The notes: a model not told the origin generated them from the letters alone. A stretch of 64,000 bases of DNA from DATAOG01 sp963757395 (GCA_963757395.1 CAVWRK010000003.1:806001-870000), one strand, 5' to 3'; counted from the stretch's first letter, positions 22,789 to 32,164 are shown. Numbers and translations are program-made.

Positions 22789-22921
22789 TCTAATGTGCGC
22801 GCCGGGCCGCCAATGTCAAGCCCGCTTCACTCAAACCAATCACAGACCTGCGCGGTTGTTTAGAAGGAGCCGAAGTTCGCCCGGCAGCCTGTCGGAGCCG
22901 GCCACTTGCCAGGGCAGCCGG

Positions 22922-24013
22922 TCAGAACAGGCGGAGCTGGCCGCGGCCCGCCACCGGCGGCTCGAACAGATCGGTCCGGAGCGTTGAGCGCGGCCGGTCG
23001 AGGCCGAACCGGCGCTTGGCCAGCGCAAACCGCCGGCCGACCAGCTCGGCATAGGCGCCCTCGCCACGCATCCGCGAGCCGAAATTCGGGTCGTTGAGCC
23101 GGCCGCCGCGACACTGGCGGATCAGCGAGAGCACGTGGTCGGCCCGCAGCGGCGCGTGCGCCTCGAGCCAGGCCGTGAACAGCTCCTTGAGCTCGTGCGG
23201 CAGCCGGAGGAGGACATAGCCCGCCTGCCGGGCGCCGGCCGCCGCGGCCGCTTCGAGCACGGCCTCGAGCTCCTGGTCGTTCAGGCCCGGGATGATCGGC
23301 GCCGCCATCACGGTCGCGGGCACGCCCGCCGCGCTGAGCGTGCGCAAGACTTCCAGGCGACGGTGGGGCGCTGCGGCCCGCGGCTCGAGCGTGCGGGCGA
23401 GGCCGGGATCGAGCGTCGTGATCGAGATCGCGACCGCCGCGAGGCCGTCCGCGGCCATCGGCGCCAGCAGGTCGAGGTCGCGGAGCACCGCCGCCGACTT
23501 GGTCACGATCGTGACCGGATGCCGGCAGCGCGCCAAGACCTCGAGGATCGCGCGCGTGATCTTGAGCCGCCGTTCCTGCGGCTGGTAGACGTCGGTGTTG
23601 GTGCCGAGCGCGATCGGCTGGCAGCGATAGCCGGGCCTGGCGAGCTCGCGCTCGAGCAGGGGTGCTGCGTCGAGCTTGGCATAGATCTTGGTCTCGAAAT
23701 CGAGCCCCGGCGAAAGCCCGAGATAAGCGTGGCTCGGGCGCGCATAGCAATAGATGCAGCCGTGCTCGCAGCCGCGATAGGGGTTGATCGACTGCTCGAA
23801 CGGGATGTCGGGCGAGGCGTTGCGGACGATCACGCTCCGGCTGGCATCCGGCCGCACCTCGGTCGGCGGCGGCGGCGCCTCGGCGTGCATCTCGGCGAGC
23901 GAGCCCCAGCCGTCGTCGAACGGATCGAGGCGCGCGCTCTCGAACCGGACCTTGGGGTTGAAGGTGGCCCCCCGGCCTTTGCGCGGCGCCGGCGGCTGCA
24001 GGTCTCTGTCCAT
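22922..24013 (-). CDS. PA0069/Rv2578c-family radical SAM protein
   Basis: A 363-residue radical SAM enzyme from ATG 24013 (MDRDLQPPAPRKGRG). The 4Fe-4S-binding triad is in YRGCEHGCIYCYARPSHAYL near residues 80-99, a CxxxCxxC motif. LDFETKIYAKLDAAPLLERE and ALGTNTDVYQPQERR are diagnostic of this family, which is related to spore photoproduct lyase. No substrate is established. A perfect alphaproteobacterial SOS box lies 25 bp upstream, which points to a DNA-damage role. Confidence 0.9.
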   Translation of the reverse strand: MDRDLQPPAPRKGRGATFNPKVRFESARLDPFDDGWGSLAEMHAEAPPPPTEVRPDASRSVIVRNASPDIPFEQSINPYRGCEHGCIYCYARPSHAYLGLSPGLDFETKIYAKLDAAPLLERELARPGYRCQPIALGTNTDVYQPQERRLKITRAILEVLARCRHPVTIVTKSAAVLRDLDLLAPMAADGLAAVAISITTLDPGLARTLEPRAAAPHRRLEVLRTLSAAGVPATVMAAPIIPGLNDQELEAVLEAAAAAGARQAGYVLLRLPHELKELFTAWLEAHAPLRADHVLSLIRQCRGGRLNDPNFGSRMRGEGAYAELVGRRFALAKRRFGLDRPRSTLRTDLFEPPVAGRGQLRLF

Positions 24014-24038
24014 CCTCGGAAGGCTAACTCGGCGAACG

Positions 24039-24053
24039 GAACAAAACAAGAAC
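24039..24053 (-). promoter_or_regulatory. LexA (SOS) box
   Basis: On the minus strand GTTCTTGTTTTGTTC is an exact GTTC-N7-GTTC, the alphaproteobacterial LexA site. It lies 25 bp upstream of the radical SAM start codon in an A/T-rich gap shared with the divergent S9 peptidase gene. Confidence 0.7.
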
Positions 24054-24126
24054 AAATCACCTGAGCCCTGGCGCGATCAGGGCCTGCTGCGTAGTCTGCC
24101 GTGACCGCTCGCGAGGAGTCGAAGGC

Positions 24127-26058
24127 ATGGCAAGGGTCGAAAGCTACGGCGCTTGGACGTCGCCGATCAGCGCCGAGCTGGTGACCCGGGCACAGGTCGG
24201 GCTGGGCCAGACCAGCCTCGATCGCGGCGTCGCCTACTGGCTCGAGGTCCGGCCCGAAGAAGGCGGCCGTACCGTGCTGGTGCGGCGAGCGCTGGATGGC
24301 GAAGCGGCGGACCTGACCCCGCCCCCCTTCAACGTCCGCACCCGCGTTCACGAATATGGTGGCGGCGCCTACGCCGTCCGCGACGGGGTCGTGGTCGCCG
24401 CCAACTTCGCCGATCAGCGCCTCTACCGGCTGTCCGCGGACGGGGGCGCAACGCCGATCACGCCCGCGAGCGGCGAGCATCTACGCTACGCCGACCTCGA
24501 GCTCGATCCCGCCGGCAACCGCCTCTTCGCGGTGTGCGAAGACCACAGATCCGGGGGCGAGGCGGTCAACAGCATCGTCGCGCTCGGCCTCGAGGCACGC
24601 GACGACCCGGGCAGGCAGCTGGTGGCGGGCCACGACTTCTTCAGCTCGCCCCGTCTCAGCCCGGATCGCCGGCACCTCGCCTGGCTCAGCTGGGACCACC
24701 CGAACATGCCCTGGGACGGGACCGAGCTCTGGCTCGCCGAGATCGGCACGGATTCGCGTCTCAGCGCCCCCCGGCGGGTCGCCGGCGGCCCGCGAGAGTC
24801 GATCGTGCAGCCGGCCTGGTCGCCCGACGGCCAGCTCTATTTCGTGTCCGACCAGAGCGGTTGGTGGAACCTCTATCGCTTTGACGTAGATGGGCAAAAG
24901 CCTGTCTGTCCGATGTCTGCCGAATTCGCCGGGCCGGCCTGGACCTTCGGCGGCCGCTGGTACGGCTTTCTCGGCGCCGAGATGATCCTCGCCTGCTTCA
25001 CCGAGGCCGGCCGCTGGCATCTGGGGCGGATCGAGGTCGCGACCGGCCGTCTGACCCGCCTGCCGCTGCCCTGGACCGAGCTCTCGGGGCTCAGCATCGC
25101 GGACGGCCGCGCGCTGCTGCGCGCCGGCGCCCCCGATCGGCCGGCAGCAATTCTATTGCTCGAGCCCGCGAGCGGGCAGATGAGCGAGCTGCGCGCGGCG
25201 GGGGCGTTGCCGGTCGATTCCGCCTGGCTCGCGCGACCCGAGGCCGTCGAATTCCCGAGCGGACCGGGCCAGAGCGCTCATGCGCTGGTCTATCCACCGA
25301 CCAACCCGGACTTCGTGGCGCCCGCGGGCGAGCTTCCGCCGCTGATCGTCAAGAGCCACGGCGGCCCGACCAGCAACGCCTCGAGCGAGCTCAGGCTCGC
25401 GACCCAGTTCTGGACCTCGCGCGGCTTTGCGGTCTGCGACGTCGATTACGGCGGCAGCACCGGCTACGGCCGGGCCTATCGGGAGCGCCTGGACGGCCGC
25501 TGGGGCGAGGTCGACGTCCAAGACTGCGTCAATGCCGCCCGCTTTCTGGTCGCCGACGGCCGGGCGGACGCTCGTCGCCTGGCGATCACCGGCGGCAGCG
25601 CCGGCGGCTACACGACGCTTTGCGCGCTGACCTTCCACGACCTGTTCCGGGCCGGCGCCAGCCACTACGGGATCTGCGACCTCGAGGCGCTGGCGAGGGA
25701 CACCCACAAGTTCGAGAGCCGCTACCTCGACCGTCTGATCGGGCCCTATCCGAAGGCGATCGAGCTCTACCGGGCACGCTCGCCGATCCACCACGTCGAG
25801 CGCCTGTCCTGCCCGATCATCTTCTTCCAGGGCCTGGAGGACGCGGTCGTGCCGCCGAACCAGGCGGAGATGATGGTCGAGGCGCTCCGCCGCAAAGGCC
25901 TGCCGGTCGCTTATCTGACCTTCGAGGGCGAGCAGCACGGCTTTCGCAAGGCCGCGACCATCCAGCTCGTGCTGCTCGCCGAGCTCACCTTCTACGGCCG
26001 CGTGTTCGGCTTCGACCCGGCCGACGGGCTCCCCGACCTGGTGATCGAGAACCTCTAG
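24127..26058 (+). CDS. S9 family prolyl oligopeptidase-like serine peptidase
   Basis: A 643-residue cytoplasmic protein without a signal peptide. An N-terminal beta-propeller holds repeats such as FFSSPRLSPDRRHLAWLSWD and IVQPAWSPDGQLYFVSDQSG. The C-terminal alpha/beta-hydrolase has the nucleophile S491 in ITGGSAGGYTTL, Asp in FQGLEDAVVPPNQAEM and His in FEGEQHGFRKA. This is the acylaminoacyl/dipeptidyl peptidase S9C type, which trims short peptides. Its last 4 bases overlap the convergent esterase gene. Confidence 0.93.
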   Translation: MARVESYGAWTSPISAELVTRAQVGLGQTSLDRGVAYWLEVRPEEGGRTVLVRRALDGEAADLTPPPFNVRTRVHEYGGGAYAVRDGVVVAANFADQRLYRLSADGGATPITPASGEHLRYADLELDPAGNRLFAVCEDHRSGGEAVNSIVALGLEARDDPGRQLVAGHDFFSSPRLSPDRRHLAWLSWDHPNMPWDGTELWLAEIGTDSRLSAPRRVAGGPRESIVQPAWSPDGQLYFVSDQSGWWNLYRFDVDGQKPVCPMSAEFAGPAWTFGGRWYGFLGAEMILACFTEAGRWHLGRIEVATGRLTRLPLPWTELSGLSIADGRALLRAGAPDRPAAILLLEPASGQMSELRAAGALPVDSAWLARPEAVEFPSGPGQSAHALVYPPTNPDFVAPAGELPPLIVKSHGGPTSNASSELRLATQFWTSRGFAVCDVDYGGSTGYGRAYRERLDGRWGEVDVQDCVNAARFLVADGRADARRLAITGGSAGGYTTLCALTFHDLFRAGASHYGICDLEALARDTHKFESRYLDRLIGPYPKAIELYRARSPIHHVERLSCPIIFFQGLEDAVVPPNQAEMMVEALRRKGLPVAYLTFEGEQHGFRKAATIQLVLLAELTFYGRVFGFDPADGLPDLVIENL

Positions 26059-26723
26059 GCGCCTTCCTCGGCATCACCGAAGGCCGCGGCGAGGAAGGCG
26101 GCGCCGTGCTCGATGCTCTCCGGATCGATGCCGTGCCCCAAGCCGCGTCGCACCGCCCACCGGACCGGCACCGCGGCTGCCTGCAGGCCCTCGACCGCGG
26201 CGTGGAGCGCCTGCACCGGCACGATCTCGTCGGCGTCGCCATGGACCAGGAACACCGGCGGCCGGCTGACCACGTCGGTCCCCAGACGCTCGGCGCCGAG
26301 CAAAGCACCGGAATAGCCGAGCACGGCGGCGATCGCCGGCGCACGGCGGAGGGCTGCGTAGAGCGCCAGCATCGTGCCCTGGGAGAAGCCGACCAGGGCG
26401 AGCTGGCGCGGGCCGAGCCCGGCGTCCTCGAGCTCCCCATCGAGGAACGCGTCCAGCACCGGCAGGCTCGCCTGAACGCCCGCCAGCAGCGCCGCCGGAC
26501 GGCGATCCCGGAGCGAGAACCACTGGCGGCCGAAGGGCGCCATGTCGCAGGGCTCGGGGCCATCGGGGGCGACGAAGGCGGCGTGCGGCAGGTGGCGGGC
26601 GAGGGCGGGTGCCAGGCCGATCAGATCGTTGCCGTCGGCGCCGACGCCGTGCAGCAGGACCACCAGCTGGCGCGGCGGGCCGGGCCGGCGGGGGGGCAGG
26701 CGGGGTCCGGACAGGAGAGCCAT
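26055..26723 (-). CDS. Phospholipase/carboxylesterase family alpha/beta-hydrolase
   Basis: A 222-residue hydrolase from ATG 26723 with a GAGGA ribosome site. VVLLHGVGADGNDLIGLAPA is the family oxyanion region, LALVGFSQGTMLAL holds the nucleophilic Ser, FLVHGDADEIVPVQ the Asp and RGLGHGIDPE the His. The family (Pfam Abhydrolase_2) splits short-chain esters or lysophospholipids. It is divergent from gluQ and convergent with the S9 peptidase. Confidence 0.9.
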   Translation of the reverse strand: MALLSGPRLPPRRPGPPRQLVVLLHGVGADGNDLIGLAPALARHLPHAAFVAPDGPEPCDMAPFGRQWFSLRDRRPAALLAGVQASLPVLDAFLDGELEDAGLGPRQLALVGFSQGTMLALYAALRRAPAIAAVLGYSGALLGAERLGTDVVSRPPVFLVHGDADEIVPVQALHAAVEGLQAAAVPVRWAVRRGLGHGIDPESIEHGAAFLAAAFGDAEEGA

Positions 26724-26844
26724 CGTCAGTCCTCGCGACATCGATGCGCGACCATACATGGCTTGCCAAGCGGCGCGCGCGCGATCATGTTCGCCCGGCC
26801 CGATCGCCCGTAAACCCCGGTCCGCACCGACGCTCCACCACCGC

Positions 26845-27759
26845 ATGCTCAAAGGCGCCGACTTCCTGCCGCTGCCCCGACCGGGGGACCAGCCGACGGT
26901 GACGCGTTTCGCGCCGACGCCGTCCGGCTATCTCCATCTCGGCCACGGCTACGCCGCGCTGGTGGCCTGGGAGTCGGCGCGCGCCGCCGGCGGCCGCTTC
27001 CTGCTCCGGATCGAGGACATCGACCGGGCCCGCTGCCGGCCCGAGTTCGAGCAGGGCATCATCGAGGACCTGGGCTGGCTCGGCCTCGACTGGGACGGTC
27101 AGCCGGTGCGCCAGTCCGAACGGATGGCGCTCTACGACCGGGCGCTCGATCAGCTCGACCGCCGCGGCGTGCTCTATCCCTGCTTTTGCACCCGGCGCCG
27201 GATCCGGGCCGAGATCGCCCATGCCGGGCAGGCGCCGCATGGCGTCGCCGGGGAGGCGGTCTACCCCGGCATCTGTCGCAGCCTGAGCGCGGTCGAGCGG
27301 CGCCACCGGATTGCCGCCGGCGAGCCGTTCGCGCTCCGCCTCGACGTCGGGCGCGCCCTCGCCCTGACCGGGCCGCTCACCTGGGACGACCTGCGCGCCG
27401 GCCTGATCGAGGCCCGGCCGGATACCCTCGGCGACGTCGTGCTGGCGCGCAAGGACGTGCCCAGCAGCTATCATCTCGCGGTCACCGTCGACGACGCCCT
27501 GCAGGGCGTGACCCTCGTGACCCGGGGCGAGGATCTGTTCGCTGCCACCCACATCCATCGCCTGCTGCAGGCCATCCTCGACCTGCCGACGCCGCGCTAC
27601 TACCACCACAATCTGATCGCCAACTCGACCGGGCTGCGTCTCGCCAAGCGCAATCGCGCGGTCACCTTGCGCACGCTCCGGCAGTCGGGGCGCCAGCCCG
27701 GCGAGCTCTGGCGCCTGCTCGGCCTGCCCGAGCCGGCCCCGGCCACCCCGGTCGGATGA
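26845..27759 (+). CDS. gluQ: Glutamyl-queuosine tRNA(Asp) synthetase
   Basis: A 304-residue paralogue of the GluRS catalytic domain from ATG 26845. GluQ-RS attaches Glu to the queuosine base at position 34 of tRNA(Asp). The class I signature is RFAPTPSGYLHLGHGYAAL (HLGH) near residues 20-38 and the KMSKS-like loop is GLRLAKRNRAVTLR. A zinc-binding set is suggested by YPCFCTRRR and YPGICRSL. It lacks the anticodon-binding domain, as the family does. Its stop overlaps the next start as ATGA. Confidence 0.94.
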   Translation: MLKGADFLPLPRPGDQPTVTRFAPTPSGYLHLGHGYAALVAWESARAAGGRFLLRIEDIDRARCRPEFEQGIIEDLGWLGLDWDGQPVRQSERMALYDRALDQLDRRGVLYPCFCTRRRIRAEIAHAGQAPHGVAGEAVYPGICRSLSAVERRHRIAAGEPFALRLDVGRALALTGPLTWDDLRAGLIEARPDTLGDVVLARKDVPSSYHLAVTVDDALQGVTLVTRGEDLFAATHIHRLLQAILDLPTPRYYHHNLIANSTGLRLAKRNRAVTLRTLRQSGRQPGELWRLLGLPEPAPATPVG

Positions 27760-28709
27760 CCGGCACCGCGATCCGGTCGGCCCTGCTCCTGATGGTCGGC
27801 TTCGGCATGCTGGCGTGCGCCACGACGACCGATCCCGGCGGGGTCGAGCCCGCGAGCCTGCCGCGCCGGCAGTGGCTGCCCGAGGCGCCGCCGCGGGCGG
27901 TGATCCTGGCGATCCACGGCTTCAACGACTACGGCAACGCCTTCACCGACTTCGGCGAATACGCGGCCAGCCGCGGCATCGCGGTCTACGCCTATGATCA
28001 GAGCGGCTTCGGCGCCAATCCCAATGCCGGCCGCTGGCCGGGGATCGGGACCCTGGTTGCCGATCTCGCTCACGAACGGGCGCGGATCGCCGCCCGCTAC
28101 CCGGACCGGCCGGTCTATCTGCTCGGCGAGAGCATGGGTGCCGCCGTCCTGATCGCCGCCGCGGCCGCCGATGTCCCGATCGACGCCGCCGGCATGATCA
28201 TGACAGCACCCGCGGTCTGGGGCGGCGACCAGCTCAATCCGTTCTACCGCGCGGTGCTCTGGCTCGCGGACCACGTGGCACCGGGGCTCAAGCTCACCGG
28301 CGAGAGCCTGGGCGTGATGGCCTCGGACAACCTGGACGTGCTGCGGGCGCTCTCGGCCGACCCGCTGTTCATCAAGGCGACCCGGGTCGATGCGATCGCC
28401 GGCCTGGTCCGGCTGATGGATCTGGCCTACGCGGCGGCGCCCGATCTGCCGGGACCGCTCCTGGTCCTGGGCGGGGCTCGCGACGAGGTGGTGCCGCCCA
28501 AGGCGCACGCCGCCATGCTCGAGCGCCTGACCGCCGACCCCTGCACCGAGGTCGTCTACCCCGACGGCTGGCACCTCCTGCTGCGCGACCTCGACCGCCA
28601 GCTGGTCTGGGACGACATCCTGGCCTGGATCGCGGACCAGCCCCTGCCGTCGGGCCTCGCCAAGCCCTGCGGCGGCTCGCTCAAAGTGGCCGCTGCAGAG
28701 CGCCTGTGA
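27756..28709 (+). CDS. Monoacylglycerol lipase-like alpha/beta-hydrolase lipoprotein
   Basis: A 317-residue protein from ATG 27756, coupled to gluQ. The start is a lipoprotein signal with lipobox MLAC and Cys21 as the expected lipidated residue. The hydrolase has ILAIHGFNDYGNAFTDFGEY, the nucleophile in YLLGESMGAAV, Asp in GARDEVVPPKAH and His in DGWHLLLRD. It resembles monoacylglycerol lipases and lysophospholipases and would face the periplasm. Its 3' end overlaps the convergent oxidoreductase gene by 29 bases. Confidence 0.87.
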   Translation: MTGTAIRSALLLMVGFGMLACATTTDPGGVEPASLPRRQWLPEAPPRAVILAIHGFNDYGNAFTDFGEYAASRGIAVYAYDQSGFGANPNAGRWPGIGTLVADLAHERARIAARYPDRPVYLLGESMGAAVLIAAAAADVPIDAAGMIMTAPAVWGGDQLNPFYRAVLWLADHVAPGLKLTGESLGVMASDNLDVLRALSADPLFIKATRVDAIAGLVRLMDLAYAAAPDLPGPLLVLGGARDEVVPPKAHAAMLERLTADPCTEVVYPDGWHLLLRDLDRQLVWDDILAWIADQPLPSGLAKPCGGSLKVAAAERL

Positions 28710-29620
28710 TCCGGAGCGCGCTGTCGAGGGCGAGGCGTCCGTCCGCGCCCGACACAGCGACCGCCCGCTCGCCGCGCACCGCCGCGAGGAACGCCTCGAT
28801 CTCGAGCCTCAGCGGATCGTTCGCCTCGAACCGCCGCCGCTCGAGCCGCACGTCCGGCACCCCCGGAAACATCTCCCCAGATCCCTTGCGCGCGATCGTC
28901 GCCTCGCCCGCCTGAAAATCGATCGAGACGTAGGCATCCCTCTGGAACAGCCGCATCCTGCGCTCGCTCTTGAGGCTGACCCGGCTCGCGGTGACGTTGA
29001 CCACGCAGCCGCCCTCGAAGTGCAGCCTGGCATTCGCGATGTCGTCCTCGCCCGAAAGCACCGGCACCCCGACCGCATCGACCCGCTCGAGCGGCCGCCC
29101 GACCAGCTGCTGGATCAGGTCGATGTCGTGGATCATCAGATCGAGCACGACATCGACATCGGTGCCGCGCGGCTTGAACGGCGCCAGCCGGTGCGAACTC
29201 GATGAACAGCGGCTTTCCCAACACGTCCGCAAGCGCCAGCACCGCGGCGTTGAAGCGCTCGAGGTGCCCGATCTGCAACACCAGACCCCGCGCATCCGCG
29301 AGCGCGATCAGCGCATCCGCCTCCTCGAGCGTCGCCGCGATCGGTTTTTCGACAAGCACATGCAGCCCGATATCGAGCAGCCGGCGCGCGACCGCGAAAT
29401 GCGCCCGGGTCGGTACCACAACACTCGCCGCATCGACCCGGCTCGCGAGTTCGCCCACATCGCTGAGCGCCATGGCCCCGAGCCGCGACCCGAGCTCCCG
29501 CGCTCGCTCGAGCTCGCAATCGACCACCGCGACCAGCTCAGCCCCGGGCAATGCGGCGTATTTCTCGGCGTGGTAGCGGCCGAAGTGGCCGCAGCCGACC
29601 ACCGCTGTCCGGATCGGCAT
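28681..29620 (-). CDS. Gfo/Idh/MocA family oxidoreductase, frameshifted
   Basis: From ATG 29620 (MPIRTAVVGCGHFGRYHAEK) the NAD-binding Rossmann domain is normal, including VVPTRAHFAVARRLLDIGLH and VLVEKPIAATLEEADALI. The frame breaks at about 29195-29197: KPLFIE ends the first frame, and SHRLAPFKPRGTDVDVVLDL follows in the next. The C-terminal domain then has MIHDIDLIQQLVGRPLERVD and FEGGCVVNVTASRVS. One extra base explains it; together the protein has about 312 residues. The sugar or inositol substrate is unknown. Confidence 0.87.
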
Positions 29621-29809
29621 CGTCGAGTTCCTCTCGTCTGCCAACCGCGCTCGGACGTGTTCCTGAGCTACGTGACCCTTGCAGAACTTCCCAAACGGAG
29701 GCGCTACCGGCAAGGCCCGTTCAGCGCTGTATCCTCGACCATCAGCCAACCTCAAAAAAATCTCTCGACAGCATAATTTTGATGAGGAGGAGACGCGAAG
29801 GATGATCGC

Positions 29810-30031
29810 ATGGCCGAACGGACCACCACGCGCGTACAGCTCGAACTGCCGGAGACCTCGATGACCCGGCTGCGGGAGCTGCGCGACAAGACCGAGGCGG
29901 CCTCCTATGCGGAGGTGCTCAAGAAGGCGCTCCGGCTGTATGAGGCCCTGGTCAAGGAGGCGGAGGAGGGCAACGACCTCGTGATCCGCCGCAAGAACGG
30001 CGAGCAGGCGGAATACAAGGTGTTCGTCTGA
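29810..30031 (+). CDS. Small ribbon-helix-helix protein
   Basis: A 73-residue protein starting at ATG 29810. TTRVQLELPETSMTRLRELR fits the DNA-binding strand and first helix of a ribbon-helix-helix fold, then TEAASYAEVLKKALRLYEAL the second helix. It ends in an acidic-basic tail and KVFV. GGAGGAGACGCG is upstream but rather far; a nearer GAAGGA at about 29796 may serve. It may be an autonomous regulator; there is no toxin partner beside it. The upstream gap (29621-29809) is lower in GC. Confidence 0.75.
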   Translation: MAERTTTRVQLELPETSMTRLRELRDKTEAASYAEVLKKALRLYEALVKEAEEGNDLVIRRKNGEQAEYKVFV

Positions 30032-30054
30032 AGCCGGCCCGCGGCACGCTGAGA

Positions 30055-32049
30055 TCAAGCCAGCTCGAGCACGGCGGGCTGGGTTTCTTCGAGTAGGCTC
30101 ACGATCTCGGCCATCACCTTGGACAGCTGGAAATCCTTGGGCGTGAAGACGCGGGCGACGCCGTCCGCCAAAAGGTCCGCGGCGTCCGCGGGTGGGATGA
30201 TGCCGCCGACCACGACCGGAATCTCGGAAAGGCCCTCGGCGCGGAGCCTTGCCAGAACCTCGGCGACCTGCGCCCGGTGCGAGCCCGAGAGGATCGAGAG
30301 CCCGACCACGTGGACGCCTTCCTCGAGCGCCGCGGCCGCGATCCGGGCCGGCGTCAGGCGGATGCCGTCGTAGACCACCTCGAAGCCGCAGTCGCGCGCC
30401 GCGACCGCGATCTGCTCGGCGCCGTTGGAATGGCCGTCCAGCCCCGGCTTTCCCACCAGCATCTTGGGCCGGCGGCCGAGCTTTTCCGAAAGCGCCCCGA
30501 CCCGCGTCTGGAGCGCCGTCCATTCCCCGGCGCTGGTGGCGCTGGCACTGGCGCCGACCCCGGTCGGTGCCCGGTATTCGCCGAAGAGCCCGCGCAAGAT
30601 CGCGGCCCATTCGCCGGTCGTGACGCCGGCGCGGGCGCAGCCGATCGAGGGCTCCATGACGTTCCGGCCTTCGCCGGCGGCCGCGCGCAGCTCGTCGAGG
30701 GCAGCGGCCACGGCCTGCGGATCGCGGGCCGCGCGATGGGCCTGCAGGCGTCCGATCTGGTCCGCTTCCGCACTGGCATCAACCGCGAGAAAATCGGCGC
30801 CGGCCGCGAGCGGCGAGGGCGCGCTCTCGGTGAAGCAGTTGACGCCGACCACCTTCTGCTCGCCGGCAGCGATCGCGGCGAGCCTGGCGCGGTTGCTCTC
30901 GACCAGGCGCTGCTTGAGGTAGCCGGAGTCGACCGCGGCCAGCGCGCCGCCGAGCTCGTCGATCCGTGCGAGCTCGGCGCGCGCTTCGACCTTCAGCTCA
31001 GCGACCTTGGCCGCGATCACGGGCGAGCCGTCGAACAGGTCCTCGTACTCCAGCAGATCGGTCTCGTACGCCAAAATCTGCTGCATGCGCAGGCTCCACT
31101 GCTGGTCCCAGGGCCGCGGCAGGCCCAGCGCCTCGTTCCAGGCCGGTAGCTGAACGGCCCGCGCGCGGGCCGACTTGGAGAGCACGACGGCCAGGGTTTC
31201 CAGCAGGATGCGATAGACGTTGTTCTCAGGCTGCTGCTCCGTCAGACCGAGAGAATTGACCTGGACGCCGTAGCGGAAGCGGCGCAGCGCCGGATCCTCG
31301 ACCCCGTAGCGGGTCCGCGCGATCTCGTCCCAGAGCTCGCCGAAGGCGCGAAGTTTGGCAAGCTCGGTGACGAAGCGCAGCCCGGCGTTGACGAAGAAGC
31401 TGATCCGCCCGACCACCTGCGGCAGGTCGGCGGCCGGCACCTGGCCGCCGGCCACGACGGTATCCAGGATCAGGGTCGCGGCGGCGAGCGCGTAGGCCAG
31501 CTCCTGGACCGGCGTGGCACCCGCCTCCTGCAGGTGGTAGGAGCAGACGTTGACCGGGTTCCAGGCCGGCATCTCGCGGTAGGTGAACGCGATCACGTCG
31601 GCGGTCAGCTTGAGCGAGGGCCGCGGCGGGAAGATGAAGGTGCCGCGCGAGAGGTACTCCTTGATCAGGTCGTTCTGGACCGTGCCGGCGAGTTTTTTCC
31701 GCACGGCACCCTGACGCTCGGCGGCCACGATGTAGAGCGCGAGCAGCCAGGGCGCGGTCGCGTTGATCGTCATCGAGGTGTTCATCTGCTCGAGCGGGAT
31801 TTTCTCGAACAAGGTGAGCATGTCGGGCAGCGCGCACACCGGCACGCCGACCCGGCCGACCTCGCCGGCCGCGAGCGGATGGTCGCTGTCGTAGCCGGTC
31901 TGGGTCGGCAGATCGAACGCGACCGAGAGCCCGGTCTGACCGCGCGCGAGATTGGCGCGATAGAGCGCGTTGCTCTCGGCGGCCGAGCTGTGGCCGGCGT
32001 AGGTCCGAAACAGCCACGGCCGGTCGCGCTGCGTCTCACTCGAAGCCAT
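30055..32049 (-). CDS. ecm: Ethylmalonyl-CoA mutase (MeaA family)
   Basis: A 664-residue B12-dependent mutase from ATG 32049 (MASSETQRDRPWLFRTYAGH). It converts (2R)-ethylmalonyl-CoA to methylsuccinyl-CoA in the ethylmalonyl-CoA pathway of acetyl-CoA assimilation. The TIM-barrel part has LSVAFDLPTQTGYDSDHPLA and MNTSMTINATAPWLLALYI. The C-terminal B12-binding domain has the DxHxxG motif in GLDGHSNGAEQIA near 537 and GLSILSGSHRAQV. The Ecm branch rather than methylmalonyl-CoA mutase is inferred from the RDRPWLFRTYAGHS start and from ccr and mcd next door. Confidence 0.95.
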   Translation of the reverse strand: MASSETQRDRPWLFRTYAGHSSAAESNALYRANLARGQTGLSVAFDLPTQTGYDSDHPLAAGEVGRVGVPVCALPDMLTLFEKIPLEQMNTSMTINATAPWLLALYIVAAERQGAVRKKLAGTVQNDLIKEYLSRGTFIFPPRPSLKLTADVIAFTYREMPAWNPVNVCSYHLQEAGATPVQELAYALAAATLILDTVVAGGQVPAADLPQVVGRISFFVNAGLRFVTELAKLRAFGELWDEIARTRYGVEDPALRRFRYGVQVNSLGLTEQQPENNVYRILLETLAVVLSKSARARAVQLPAWNEALGLPRPWDQQWSLRMQQILAYETDLLEYEDLFDGSPVIAAKVAELKVEARAELARIDELGGALAAVDSGYLKQRLVESNRARLAAIAAGEQKVVGVNCFTESAPSPLAAGADFLAVDASAEADQIGRLQAHRAARDPQAVAAALDELRAAAGEGRNVMEPSIGCARAGVTTGEWAAILRGLFGEYRAPTGVGASASATSAGEWTALQTRVGALSEKLGRRPKMLVGKPGLDGHSNGAEQIAVAARDCGFEVVYDGIRLTPARIAAAALEEGVHVVGLSILSGSHRAQVAEVLARLRAEGLSEIPVVVGGIIPPADAADLLADGVARVFTPKDFQLSKVMAEIVSLLEETQPAVLELA

Positions 32050-32092
32050 GGCGGGTCCCCAGCTGGAACGTAACCGATCCGGTGTCGTTAAC

Positions 32093-32139
32093 ATCTAACG
32101 CTATTCAGTGTTGACAGTCAACACCTCATCACCTAACGT
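32093..32139. promoter_or_regulatory. Overlapping divergent promoters with a 17-bp palindromic operator
   Basis: Plus strand: -35 TTGACA (32111-32116), 17-base spacer, -10 TAACGT (32134-32139), serving the HTH-ccr gene. Minus strand: -35 TTGACT (plus-strand 32116-32121), 17-base spacer, -10 TTAGAT (32093-32098), serving ecm. Both -35 boxes lie within GTGTTGACAGTCAACAC (32108-32124), a perfect palindrome with 8-bp arms, so a bound protein would cover both. Confidence 0.75.
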
Positions 32140-32164
32140 GTGTGGATCAGTGGGGGATGGGGTG

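Noticed and set aside
32108..32164. Upstream start of the HTH-Ccr gene at TTG/GTG codons near the palindrome
   Set aside because: It would begin at the -35 region, before the expected transcription start; ATG 32165 fits better.
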